DNA of 64,000 nt from Azospirillum brasilense (GTDB taxonomy: Bacteria; Pseudomonadota; Alphaproteobacteria; Azospirillales; Azospirillaceae). Within the stretch, counting starts at the first letter, position 1; every line of letters begins with the position of its first letter. The position numbers and the translations under genes are program-made. The stretch lies in assembly GCF_007827795.1 (NCBI RefSeq), contig NZ_VITI01000018.1, forward strand, positions 26,465 through 90,464, written 5' to 3'. This document shows positions 27,499 through 36,759 of the stretch, piece by piece. The notes below the pieces were generated by a model, which was not told the origin of the DNA, did not search any database, and was given only the letters and a program-made list of their open reading frames with translations.

Positions 27499-28476
27499 AT
27501 GCTCGATCAGCGGACAAGCGCGTTTCTTGAGGAATTCCTGGCGAAGCCCGGCGGCGACCCGGAGCGGCTCGACCGCTTCCTGCTGCACGGCCCCTACCGC
27601 GGGCGGCGCGGCGGCCGACCCCGGCTGAAGCTGGCCTTCTACGACTTCTGGCCGGAGTTCGACACGGGCAGGAACTTCTTCATCGAGATCCTGTCCAGCC
27701 GCTTTGATCTGTCGGTGGTCGAGGACGACAGCGATCTCGCCATCGTGTCGGTCTTCGGCGGGCGGCACCGCGCGGCGCGCAGCCGGCGCACCCTGTTCTT
27801 CACCGGGGAGAATGTGCGCCCACCGCTGGACGGCTTCGACATGGCGGTGTCCTTCGACCGCGTCGGCGACCCGCGCCATTACCGCCTGCCGCTCTACGTC
27901 ATGCACGCCTACGAGCACATGCGGGAGGGGGCGGTGCCGCATTTCTGCTCGCCCGTCCTGCCGCCGGTGCCGCCCTCGCGGGCGGCCTTCGCGGAGCGCA
28001 ACTTCTGCGCCTTCCTCTACAAGAACCCGAACGGGGAGCGCCGCAACCGCTTCTTCCCGGCGCTCGACGCGCGGCGGCGCGTCGATTCGGTGGGCTGGCA
28101 CCTCAACAACACCGGCAGCGTCGTCAAGATGGGCTGGCTGGCGAAGATCCGCGTCTTCGAACGCTACCGCTTCGCCTTCGCCTTCGAGAACGCCAGCCAT
28201 CCCGGCTATCTGACGGAAAAGATCCTCGACGTCTTCCAGGCCGGGGCGGTGCCGCTCTATTGGGGTGATCCCGATGTGGAGCGGGAGGTGGCGGCGGGCA
28301 GCTTCATCGACGTGTCGCGCTTCGCCACGGACGAGGAGGCGGCGGAGCACATCCTGGCGCTGGACGGTGATTACGACGCCTACTGCGCCTACCGCGCCGT
28401 GGCGCCCTTCCTGGGGACGGAGGAGTTCCATTTCGACGCCTACCGCCTCGCCGACTGGATCGAGAGCCGGCTGTAA
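27499..28476 (+). CDS. GT10-family alpha-1,3/4-fucosyltransferase-like protein
   Basis: A 325-aa glycosyltransferase of the CAZy GT10 type, which transfers fucose from GDP-fucose to N-acetylglucosamine/glucose of glycans. The diagnostic C-terminal motif is FAFAFENASHPGYLTEK (residues ~225-241), followed by ILDVFQAGAVPLYWGDP. Bacterial GT10 enzymes decorate LPS O-chains (e.g. Helicobacter Lewis antigens). There is no signal peptide or membrane helix, so it is probably cytoplasmic or peripheral. The ATG at 27499 is chosen; an earlier in-frame ATG (27361) overlaps the tRNA terminator. It leads a run of four glycosyltransferase-type genes. Confidence 0.85.
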   Translation: MLDQRTSAFLEEFLAKPGGDPERLDRFLLHGPYRGRRGGRPRLKLAFYDFWPEFDTGRNFFIEILSSRFDLSVVEDDSDLAIVSVFGGRHRAARSRRTLFFTGENVRPPLDGFDMAVSFDRVGDPRHYRLPLYVMHAYEHMREGAVPHFCSPVLPPVPPSRAAFAERNFCAFLYKNPNGERRNRFFPALDARRRVDSVGWHLNNTGSVVKMGWLAKIRVFERYRFAFAFENASHPGYLTEKILDVFQAGAVPLYWGDPDVEREVAAGSFIDVSRFATDEEAAEHILALDGDYDAYCAYRAVAPFLGTEEFHFDAYRLADWIESRL

Positions 28477-28498
28477 GGGCCGGGGGGAGGGGGAGCCG

Positions 28499-29221
28499 AT
28501 GGCGCGGGTGTTGCTGAATTACGCGGACGGGGACTTTCTGGCGGCGCAGAAGCGCAACGCGCGGAGCGGGATGGAAATCGGCGGCTTCGATTCCGTGGCG
28601 ATGCTGGGCCGAAGCCACATCGACCCGGCCTTCGTCGAGCGCAACCGCTTTATCCTCGACCAGCCGCGCGGGGCGGGCTACTGGCTGTGGAAGCCCTGGG
28701 CGGTGTGGACCCTGCTGCGCGACCATCTGAAGGACGGCGACGTGCTGTTCTACTGCGACAGCGGCGCCCATTTCGTGCACCGCGCCGACCCGGTGATCGA
28801 CCTCTGCCGGGAGCGGCGCGACCTGCCCATCCTGCTGTTCACGCTGCAGGACGAGTTCAAGAATCGCGGTTGGACCAAGCGCGACTGCTTCCATTTCATG
28901 CGGTTGGACCGGCCCGAGTACACCGACGCCACCCAGATCCTGGCGAGTTTCATCGTCTGCGAACGGACGCCGGAAACCATCGCCTTCGTCTCCGAATGGC
29001 TGCGCTTCGCCCAGGACGAGCGCATTCTCACCGACGCGCCGAACGAGTGCGGCAAGGACAACTACCCGGAGTTCCGCGACCACCGGCACGACCAGAGCAT
29101 CCTCAGCCTGCTGGCCCGCCGCCGCGGGGTGAGCACGATTGCCGACATCTCGCAATGGGGCGACGACCGCCGCCCGCCGGAGATCCCGCGCATCCTGCTG
29201 CACACCCGCCAGCGGGATTGA
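28499..29221 (+). CDS. Glycosyltransferase-like protein of surface-polysaccharide type
   Basis: A 240-aa protein starting MARVLLNYADGDFLAAQ. The segment GAGYWLWKPWAVWTLLRDHL...GDVLFYCDSGAHF is typical of uncharacterised GT-A-fold-like proteins in capsule/LPS loci, with CDSG standing where a DxD motif would be. HDQSILSLLA later on resembles the late acidic/His motif of GT-A enzymes. A strong GGAGGGGGAG precedes the ATG. It begins 22 bp after the GT10 gene and ends 10 bp before the TPR gene, so it is in the same operon. Donor and acceptor are unknown. Confidence 0.65.
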   Translation: MARVLLNYADGDFLAAQKRNARSGMEIGGFDSVAMLGRSHIDPAFVERNRFILDQPRGAGYWLWKPWAVWTLLRDHLKDGDVLFYCDSGAHFVHRADPVIDLCRERRDLPILLFTLQDEFKNRGWTKRDCFHFMRLDRPEYTDATQILASFIVCERTPETIAFVSEWLRFAQDERILTDAPNECGKDNYPEFRDHRHDQSILSLLARRRGVSTIADISQWGDDRRPPEIPRILLHTRQRD

Positions 29222-29231
29222 GAGGGCGCGC

Positions 29232-31718
29232 ATGGACCTCCCCGAAACCGCCGAACGGGCCGCCGCGCTGCACCGGCAGGCCGTCGCCGCCCAGCGCGAG
29301 GGCCGCGTCCGCGAGGCCGTGGCGCTGTTCCAGCAGGCGCTGGCGCTGCGCAAGGACGTCGACATCTATCTGGATTTCGGCGGCCTGCTGGCGGGGCTGT
29401 CGCAATGGGGGCCGGCGGGGGCGGTCTACGCCGCGGCGCTGAAGCTGGCGCCCGACTCCCCCGACGCCCATTACGGGGTGGCGCTGTCCCTCCACGCCCA
29501 GGGACGCCCGGCGGAGGCCGAACCGCATTACCGTGCCGTCCTGGCCGCCTGCCCTGGTCTGGGCGGGGTGTGGAACAATCTGGGCGTGGCGCTTCAGGAG
29601 CAGGGCCAACCCGGCGCGGCGGAGGCGGCCTACCGCGAGGCCCTGCGCCACCGGCCGGAGGACGCCGGCATCTGGAAGAATCTGGCGGTTGCGCTGGAAA
29701 GTCTGGGCCGGACCGGTGAAGCCGAAACCGCCTACCGTGCGGCGCTGTCGCGCAGTCCGGAGCATGCGGTGTCCCTTAACAATCTCGGCCTTCTCGCCCT
29801 GGCCGCCGGGCGCCGGGACGAGGCGTGGCGGATCGGCTGTCGCATGGCGGCGCTGAACCCGGCGGACCGACACGGCTGGATGCTGCTCGGCAACGCCGTC
29901 CACGCGGCGGGTCGCTGGGGCGAGGCGGTAGCGGCGAACATGGTGGCAGCACGGCTGGCGCCGGATGATGCCGGTGTGCGCCACAACCTTGCCAACGCGC
30001 TGGCCGCCGCCGGGCGGCGGGATGAGGCGGTGGCGGAGTACCGCAAGGTTCTCAGGCTCCAGCCCGACTCCCCGGCGGCGGCGGTCGATCTGGCGGTGGA
30101 ACTGTGCGGCCTGCACGACACGGTGGGCGCCTTGGCGCTGTTGCGCGGCGCGATCGGACGGCATCCGGAGCATGCCGTGGCGTGGCGGATTCTCGGCCAG
30201 ACGCTGACCGGCGCCTTGCGGCCGGACGCCGGGCTCGACGCGCTGCGCCGGGCCGTGGCCCTCGATCCCGGCGACCAGGGGGGGTGGGAGGATCTGGCCG
30301 CCGCCGCGACGCTGGCGGACCAGATCGCACCGTCCATCGAGGCTTCGCGCCGTGTCCGCCGGCTTTCCCCCGCCTACAACCCGGCGCTGGCGCAGCTGGT
30401 CCAGCAGCAGAGGCATGCCTGCGACTGGCGCGACCTGCCGGCGCTGGAAAGCGACCTGATCGGGCGGCTGCGCGCCGGTGCCCTGGGCGTGCCGCCGTTC
30501 GGCCTCCTGGCGGTGGACACGACGCCGGCGGACCAGCGGGCGGCGGCGGAGCGTTGGGCACGGCAGAAGGCGCGCGGGGTTCCGACGGTGGCACGGCCCG
30601 CCATACCCGGAGACGGGCGCCTGCGCGTCGGTTACCTCTCCGCCGACTTCCACGAGCACGCCACCGCCTATCTGATGGCGGAGCTTCTGGAGCGGCACGA
30701 CCGGACGCGCTTCGCCGTCACCGCCTATTCCACCGGCATCGATGACGGCAGCCCGATGCGGCGGCGTCTGACCACGGCGGTGGAGCGCTTCGTGGATCTG
30801 CGCGACCGCTCCGACCGCGACGCCGCGCAAGCCATCGCCGCCGACGGCATCGACATCCTGGTGGACCTGAAGGGCTACACGGCCTTCGCCCGCACGGCGA
30901 TCCTGGCGGCGCGCCCCGCCCCGGTGCAGGTGAACTGGCTGGGCTATCCCGGCACCATGGGGGCGGACTTCATCGACGTGATCCTGGCCGACGCGGTGAC
31001 CATCCCGCCGGGCGAGGAGGAGTTCTACAGCGAGGCGGTGGTGCGGCTTCCCCACTGCTACCAGCCCAACGACCGCCACCGCGCCATCGCGGAGCGCATG
31101 CCGACGCGCGCCGATTGCGGGTTGCCGGAGGATGGCTTCGTCTTCTGCTGCTTCAACAGCCCCTACAAGCTGACGCCCGCTCTGTTCGACGTCTGGGCGC
31201 GGCTGCTGCGCGCCGTGCCGGGGAGCGTCCTGTGGCTCTACGCCGGCAACCCGCTGGTGGCCGGCAACCTGCGGCGCGAGGCGGCGGCCCGCGGGGTGGC
31301 GCCGGAACGCCTCGTCTTCGCGCCGCCGCGGCCCCTGGCGGAGCATCTGGCGCGGCACCGGCTGGCCGACCTGTTCCTCGACACGCTGCCCTACAACGCC
31401 CACACCACGGCCAGCGACGCGCTGTGGACCGGGCTTCCGGTGCTGACCTGCCGTGGCGCCACCTTCGCCGGGCGGGTGGCGGCGAGCCTTCTCGAAACGG
31501 TGGGGTTGCCGGAGCTGGTGGCGGACTCGCCGGCGGCCTACGAGGCGCTGGCCCTGGACCTCGCCCGCGATCCGGGGCGGCTGGCCGGGCTGAAGGCACG
31601 CTTGGCAATGGCGCGGACGGCCAGCCCGCTGTTCGACGGCGACCGCTTCGCCCGCGATCTGGAGGACGCCTATCGCGCCATCTGGCAACGATTCGCACCG
31701 GCAGGAGACACGCGATGA
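29232..31718 (+). CDS. TPR-repeat GT41 (O-GlcNAc transferase/SPINDLY-like) protein
   Basis: An 828-aa protein. Residues ~1-370 are tandem TPR motifs (e.g. AEPHYRAVLAACPGLGGVWNNLG, NNLGLLALAAGRRDEAW). Residues ~440-820 form a GT41 C-terminal catalytic region, with YLSADFHEHATAYLM, VQVNWLGYPGTMGADFIDVI, FCCFNSPYKLTP and YNAHTTASDALWTGLPVLT. Eukaryotic relatives add O-GlcNAc or O-fucose to Ser/Thr of proteins; bacterial members can modify proteins such as flagellin or adhesins. The ATG at 29232 is preferred to 29139, which lies inside the previous gene. Its stop overlaps the GT7 start. Confidence 0.88.
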   Translation: MDLPETAERAAALHRQAVAAQREGRVREAVALFQQALALRKDVDIYLDFGGLLAGLSQWGPAGAVYAAALKLAPDSPDAHYGVALSLHAQGRPAEAEPHYRAVLAACPGLGGVWNNLGVALQEQGQPGAAEAAYREALRHRPEDAGIWKNLAVALESLGRTGEAETAYRAALSRSPEHAVSLNNLGLLALAAGRRDEAWRIGCRMAALNPADRHGWMLLGNAVHAAGRWGEAVAANMVAARLAPDDAGVRHNLANALAAAGRRDEAVAEYRKVLRLQPDSPAAAVDLAVELCGLHDTVGALALLRGAIGRHPEHAVAWRILGQTLTGALRPDAGLDALRRAVALDPGDQGGWEDLAAAATLADQIAPSIEASRRVRRLSPAYNPALAQLVQQQRHACDWRDLPALESDLIGRLRAGALGVPPFGLLAVDTTPADQRAAAERWARQKARGVPTVARPAIPGDGRLRVGYLSADFHEHATAYLMAELLERHDRTRFAVTAYSTGIDDGSPMRRRLTTAVERFVDLRDRSDRDAAQAIAADGIDILVDLKGYTAFARTAILAARPAPVQVNWLGYPGTMGADFIDVILADAVTIPPGEEEFYSEAVVRLPHCYQPNDRHRAIAERMPTRADCGLPEDGFVFCCFNSPYKLTPALFDVWARLLRAVPGSVLWLYAGNPLVAGNLRREAAARGVAPERLVFAPPRPLAEHLARHRLADLFLDTLPYNAHTTASDALWTGLPVLTCRGATFAGRVAASLLETVGLPELVADSPAAYEALALDLARDPGRLAGLKARLAMARTASPLFDGDRFARDLEDAYRAIWQRFAPAGDTR

Positions 31719-32500
31719 CGACCACCGACCGGCGGCTTCACATCGTCGTGCCCTACCGCGACCGCGAGGCGCATCTGCGGGAATTCGTGCCGCGGGTCGG
31801 CGCTTACTTCGCAACGCTCGCTGAGCCCATCGACTACCGCGTCACCATCGTTGAGCAGGAGGCCGGGCTGCCCTTCAACCGGGGCGCCATCAAGAATGTC
31901 GGCTTCCTGCTGGGCGAGGCCGACAGCGGCTACACCTGCCTGCACGACATCGACTATCTGCCCATCGACGCCGATTACTCCTGGGTCGACCGGCCGACCC
32001 CCATCCTGTCCTTCGGGGCGGAGCAGCGGCCGGTGGCGCCGGGCCGCTCGGACCAGACGGTGACCACCGACCTGGAGAGCACGATGGGCGGCGTCCTGCT
32101 GATGCCGAACGACGTGTTCCGGCGGATCGACGGCTATTCCAACGCCTATTGGGGCTGGGGCTACGAGGATTTCGACCTGTCGCTGCGCATCCGCTCCCGC
32201 CGCATCCCGACCGCGCGGCGGCCCGGCCGGTTCGAACCGCTGGACCACGACAACGAGGGCTTCAACCCCGACGCCTCGGCCTCGCCCATCTCGCGGGTCA
32301 ACAAGCGGGTGTTCCAGGCGAACTGGTCCGGCGGGACGATCCCGGAGGAGGACGGTCTGTCCAGCCTGTCCTTCGAGATTCTCGACCGCCGCCCCTGCGA
32401 TGGCACCCATCCCGGCGCCGAGGGACGATGGGAGATCGTGCGCGTCCGCCTGACCATGGCGCCGCTGCCCGGCCAGCTGGCGGCCTTCAAGGCACGCTGA
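31715..32500 (+). CDS. GT7-family galactosyltransferase-like protein
   Basis: A 261-aa protein with the motif order of beta-1,4-galactosyltransferases (CAZy GT7). VPYRDREAHLREF is at the N-terminus, then FNRG (54-57), HDIDYLP (77-83, the DxD equivalent), GGVLLMPNDVFRRIDGYSN, and WGWGYEDFDL (~145-154, the acceptor/catalytic motif). These motifs are shared with animal B4GALTs, which build Gal-beta-1,4-GlcNAc. Unlike those, it has no membrane anchor. The ATG overlaps the previous stop (ATGA) with GGAG upstream, so it is coupled to the TPR-GT41 gene. The C-terminal ~50 residues are not recognisable. Confidence 0.8.
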   Translation: MTTTDRRLHIVVPYRDREAHLREFVPRVGAYFATLAEPIDYRVTIVEQEAGLPFNRGAIKNVGFLLGEADSGYTCLHDIDYLPIDADYSWVDRPTPILSFGAEQRPVAPGRSDQTVTTDLESTMGGVLLMPNDVFRRIDGYSNAYWGWGYEDFDLSLRIRSRRIPTARRPGRFEPLDHDNEGFNPDASASPISRVNKRVFQANWSGGTIPEEDGLSSLSFEILDRRPCDGTHPGAEGRWEIVRVRLTMAPLPGQLAAFKAR

Positions 32501-32631
32501 AGCTGTTACCTTTCGGGACACCGGCGCATCTGCGGGAAGACACCGGCGCGTTCCAATGCGTATAGTGCGGCGCTCGCGGCGGCTCTTGGCCCGCAGATCG
32601 AATTCCCGCAGAACGACGAAGCGGAACGGAC

Positions 32632-33711
32632 ATGACCAGCCACGAAGACGTCTTCGACGCGCCGGAGACGCGGCAGCCGACCATCCTGGCGGTGTACAAT
32701 CAGAAGGGCGGCGTCGGCAAGACGACCACCTCCGTGAATCTCGCCCTGGCGCTGGCCGCGTTGGGCAAGAGCGTCGTCCTGATCGACTTCGACCCGCAGA
32801 GCAGCGCCACCAGCAACTTCCTGCTGCGGGAGAAGGCGCGGGTCGGCATCAACGACCTGCTGAGCCAGGACACCTTCGTCGAGGACGCCATCACCCCGAC
32901 CAGCTTCGACGGGCTGTCGATGATCGTCGGCGCGCGGAAGCTCTATTCGCTGGAACACGCGCTGGACGCCCGCGGCGGCTCGCAGCGGGGCCTACGCAAG
33001 GCGCTGCACTTCTCGCGCAACCCGCCGGACTATGTGGTGATCGACTGCCCGCCGGCGCTCGGCCATCTCGCGGCGGGCGCGCTGGCGGCGTCGGACCGGC
33101 TGGTGCTTCCGGTCTTTCCGGGGCGCTACGCGCTGGACGGGCTGAAGCGCACCCTGTCGGTGGTCGAGCACATCCAGAAGGGCATGAACCCCAACCTGTC
33201 GGTGGCCGGCATCCTGATGCTGTCGATCACCAACGACGAGGTCGGGCGCGAATCGCTGACCCTGCTGCGCTCCGAGTTCCCGGAACTGATGTTCCGCACG
33301 GCGATCCCCTACGACGTGGACGTGGTGAAGGCGACCTACCGCCGGATGCCCGCCGCGATCTTCAGCCCGGAGGGGCGGACGACCACGCGCTTCCTGGCGC
33401 TGGGCTGGGAAATCGTCCACGGCCGCGGCTCCTCCCCGACCGACGAGCAGCTGAAGCCGGCGCAGGACCGCATCCGCGCCTGGCACGCCGACACCGACTC
33501 CTCCTACAGCGCCCGCCGCGCGGCGGCGCCGGACGAGGGCGACGACTCCACGGGTGGGAACAACGGCCGCGGCGGGTCGGCGGAGGCGCCCAAGGGCGGC
33601 GGCGGCCGGGCGCTGGTCGCGGCGGCGGTCGGGCTGATCGTCGGCTTCGCGCTGGGCGCGCTGTTCGGCCAGCCGCTTCTGGGCGGGGTCCTGGCCGGTC
33701 TCGGCGGCTGA
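32632..33711 (+). CDS. ParA-like ATPase with C-terminal membrane segment
   Basis: A 359-aa protein. Deviant Walker A is NQKGGVGKTTT near residue 23, switch/Walker A' is DFDPQSSATSN, and Walker B is VVIDCPPAL, all of the ParA/Soj family of positioning ATPases. After the ATPase domain (to ~270) comes a Gly/Ser-rich linker (DDSTGGNNGRGGSAE), then a hydrophobic Gly/Ala-rich segment (~325-355) that could span or insert in the membrane. That tail is unusual for a ParA. No ParB or parS-like gene adjoins, so it is an orphan positioning ATPase. It may serve the neighbouring glycan genes or another cargo. Confidence 0.85.
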   Translation: MTSHEDVFDAPETRQPTILAVYNQKGGVGKTTTSVNLALALAALGKSVVLIDFDPQSSATSNFLLREKARVGINDLLSQDTFVEDAITPTSFDGLSMIVGARKLYSLEHALDARGGSQRGLRKALHFSRNPPDYVVIDCPPALGHLAAGALAASDRLVLPVFPGRYALDGLKRTLSVVEHIQKGMNPNLSVAGILMLSITNDEVGRESLTLLRSEFPELMFRTAIPYDVDVVKATYRRMPAAIFSPEGRTTTRFLALGWEIVHGRGSSPTDEQLKPAQDRIRAWHADTDSSYSARRAAAPDEGDDSTGGNNGRGGSAEAPKGGGGRALVAAAVGLIVGFALGALFGQPLLGGVLAGLGG

Positions 33712-33727
33712 TCTCTCGGCGGGTAGG

Positions 33728-34156
33728 CTACAGCATCGCCTTGCGGGCGGAGAGCAGGATGCTGGTCTCGGTGGAGGCGATGCCGGCGATCTGCCGGACG
33801 CGGCGCAGCGTGTCGTCGAAGGCCTCCAGCGACTCCGTTTCGATTTCAGCGACGACGTCCCAGCGCCCGTTGGTCGTGTAGACCGTCCGCACCTCCGGAA
33901 AGCCGTGCAGGCGGGCGATGACCGTCTCGGCGGCGCGGCCCTCCACCTCGATCATCGTGATGGCCCGGACCATGGCGGGCCGCAGATCCTTGCGCAGCAA
34001 CACCGTGAAGCCGGCGATGACCCCGCTCGCGACCAGACGGTCGATGCGGGCGCGCACGGTGGCGCGCGACACCTTCAACGCGGCGGCGAGGCCGGCGACG
34101 GGCTGGCGCGCGTCGGCGCGCAGCAGGCCCAGCAGGCGGTGGTCCAGGTCGTCCAT
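33728..34156 (-). CDS. Lrp/AsnC-family regulator of arginine catabolism
   Basis: A 142-aa regulator. An AsnC-type HTH (MDDLDHRLLGLLRADARQ...LKVSRATVRARIDRLVASGVI) is followed by an effector-binding RAM domain (TTNGRWDVVAEIETES). It is divergent from the arginase gene and separated by 130 bp. That layout is classical for Lrp-type activators of arginase/ornithine aminotransferase operons that respond to arginine or ornithine (inference). The ATG at 34156 fits the family start; the longer frame to 34288 would overlap the arginase start. Confidence 0.9.
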   Translation of the reverse strand: MDDLDHRLLGLLRADARQPVAGLAAALKVSRATVRARIDRLVASGVIAGFTVLLRKDLRPAMVRAITMIEVEGRAAETVIARLHGFPEVRTVYTTNGRWDVVAEIETESLEAFDDTLRRVRQIAGIASTETSILLSARKAML

Positions 34157-34286
34157 GCCGGAATGATAAGTCGGGCTTGTCAGACTGTCAAAAACGCCGC
34201 CGTTCGTTGGCACTTTTCCGTCTTTCTGCCGCCTGCTCCGCCCACGATAGTCATGGGAGGCACGATCGCACAGGGAGAGGGACGGC

Positions 34287-35252
34287 ATGGCGTCGGAGGA
34301 TCGGGACGATCAGCGCTTCGTGGAGATCATCGGCGTTCCCATCGAGGCGGGGGCCGGCCATCCCGGCGCCCTGATGGGGCCGGCGGCGCTGCGCACGGCG
34401 GGGCTGGTCCGCGCCCTGCGCGAGCTTGGGCACGAGGTCCGCGATCTCGGTGATCTGACCCCCGACCCCTGGAGCGAGGGCGACGCCGCCACGGCCCGTC
34501 TGGCGGAGATCACCGCTTGGTCGCGGGCGCTGGCCGACCGCTCCTACGCCATGATGCAGGCGGGCGGGGTGCCGGTGTTCCTGGGCGGCGACCACAGCCT
34601 GTCCATGGGTTCGGTCACCGGGGTGGCCCGCCATTGCCGGGAGGCCGGCAAGCCGCTGTTCGTGCTGTGGCTGGACGCGCATGGCGACTTCAACACGCCC
34701 CACACCTCGCCGTCCGGCAACATGCACGGCATGCCGGTGGCCCTGCTGTGCGGGGAGGACGGGTTCGACGACGTCTTCCCGCCGGAGCAGCGCGCCACCG
34801 TGAACCCGGCGCACGTCCATCTGTTCGGCATCCGCTCCCTCGACCCCGGCGAGCGGGGCCTGCTGCGCGCCCGCGGCGTGGACGTGGTGGACATGCGGCT
34901 GATCGACGAGCACGGCGTCGGCGTCCACATGCGCCGCATCATCGAGCGGGTGCGGCAGGCCGATGGCCATCTGCATGTCAGCCTGGACGTGGATTTCCTC
35001 GACCCCGCCATCGCCCCCGCGGTGGGCACGGCGGTGCTGGGCGGAGCGACCTACCGCGAGGCGCACCTGATCATGGAGATGCTGCACGACGCGGGCGTCG
35101 TCGGCTCGCTGGACGTGGTGGAACTGAATCCCTTCCTGGACGAGCGGGGCAAGAGCGCCCTCCTGCTGGTCGATCTGGTGGCGAGCCTGTTCGGCCGCCG
35201 CATCATCGACCCCGCCGTCACCCAGTCGCAGATCGGCGGGCAAGCCGTTTGA
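34287..35252 (+). CDS. rocF: Arginase
   Basis: A 321-aa binuclear-manganese hydrolase converting arginine to ornithine and urea. Metal ligands are visible in GGDHSLSMG (His), WLDAHGDFNTP (Asp-His-Asp) and LDVDFLDPA (two Asp). An SGNMHGMPVALL segment forms the substrate loop. Agmatinase is less likely given the SxN...GMP loop and the partner gene. It is followed 42 bp later by ornithine aminotransferase in the same direction. The divergent Lrp regulator probably controls it. Confidence 0.93.
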   Translation: MASEDRDDQRFVEIIGVPIEAGAGHPGALMGPAALRTAGLVRALRELGHEVRDLGDLTPDPWSEGDAATARLAEITAWSRALADRSYAMMQAGGVPVFLGGDHSLSMGSVTGVARHCREAGKPLFVLWLDAHGDFNTPHTSPSGNMHGMPVALLCGEDGFDDVFPPEQRATVNPAHVHLFGIRSLDPGERGLLRARGVDVVDMRLIDEHGVGVHMRRIIERVRQADGHLHVSLDVDFLDPAIAPAVGTAVLGGATYREAHLIMEMLHDAGVVGSLDVVELNPFLDERGKSALLLVDLVASLFGRRIIDPAVTQSQIGGQAV

Positions 35253-35294
35253 AACAAGCCGTCTGAAGAAGAAACAACTCCCGGAGAGAACGCC

Positions 35295-36512
<1,218 letters not shown>

Positions 36513-36542
36513 AGGGCAGAGGCATGGCGTTCGCCCCTTTTT

Positions 36543-36663
36543 AACCCTCTCCCCCCTGGGGAGAGGGTGGCCCGGAGGGCCGGTGAGGGGGGTGCGCATG
36601 GCGGTACGTCCGGCACAAGCGCACCCCCCTCACCCTAACCCTCTCCCCAGGGGGGAGAGGGGA
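36543..36663. repeat. Palindromic intergenic repeat, copy 3
   Basis: Arms are AACCCTCTCCCCCCTGGGGAGAGGG and the CCCTCTCCCCAGGGGGGAGAGGG half. The centre GCGCATGGCGGTACGTCCGGCACAAGCGC is nearly identical to copies 1 and 2. It lies 30 bp after the ornithine aminotransferase stop. Confidence 0.85.
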
Positions 36664-36759
36664 CTTAAACGCGACAGCCCAGCGCAAAAGGCGCTTGCGG
36701 CCCGCCCCGGCCTTCGCCACGGTGGGGTGGGCTTCCCATCCATCCAGCAGCGATCCGCC

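Noticed and set aside
27257..32500. tRNA-Phe as integration site of a glycosyltransferase island
   Set aside because: No integrase gene and no second copy of the tRNA 3' end was seen. Composition of the glycosyltransferase genes is native.
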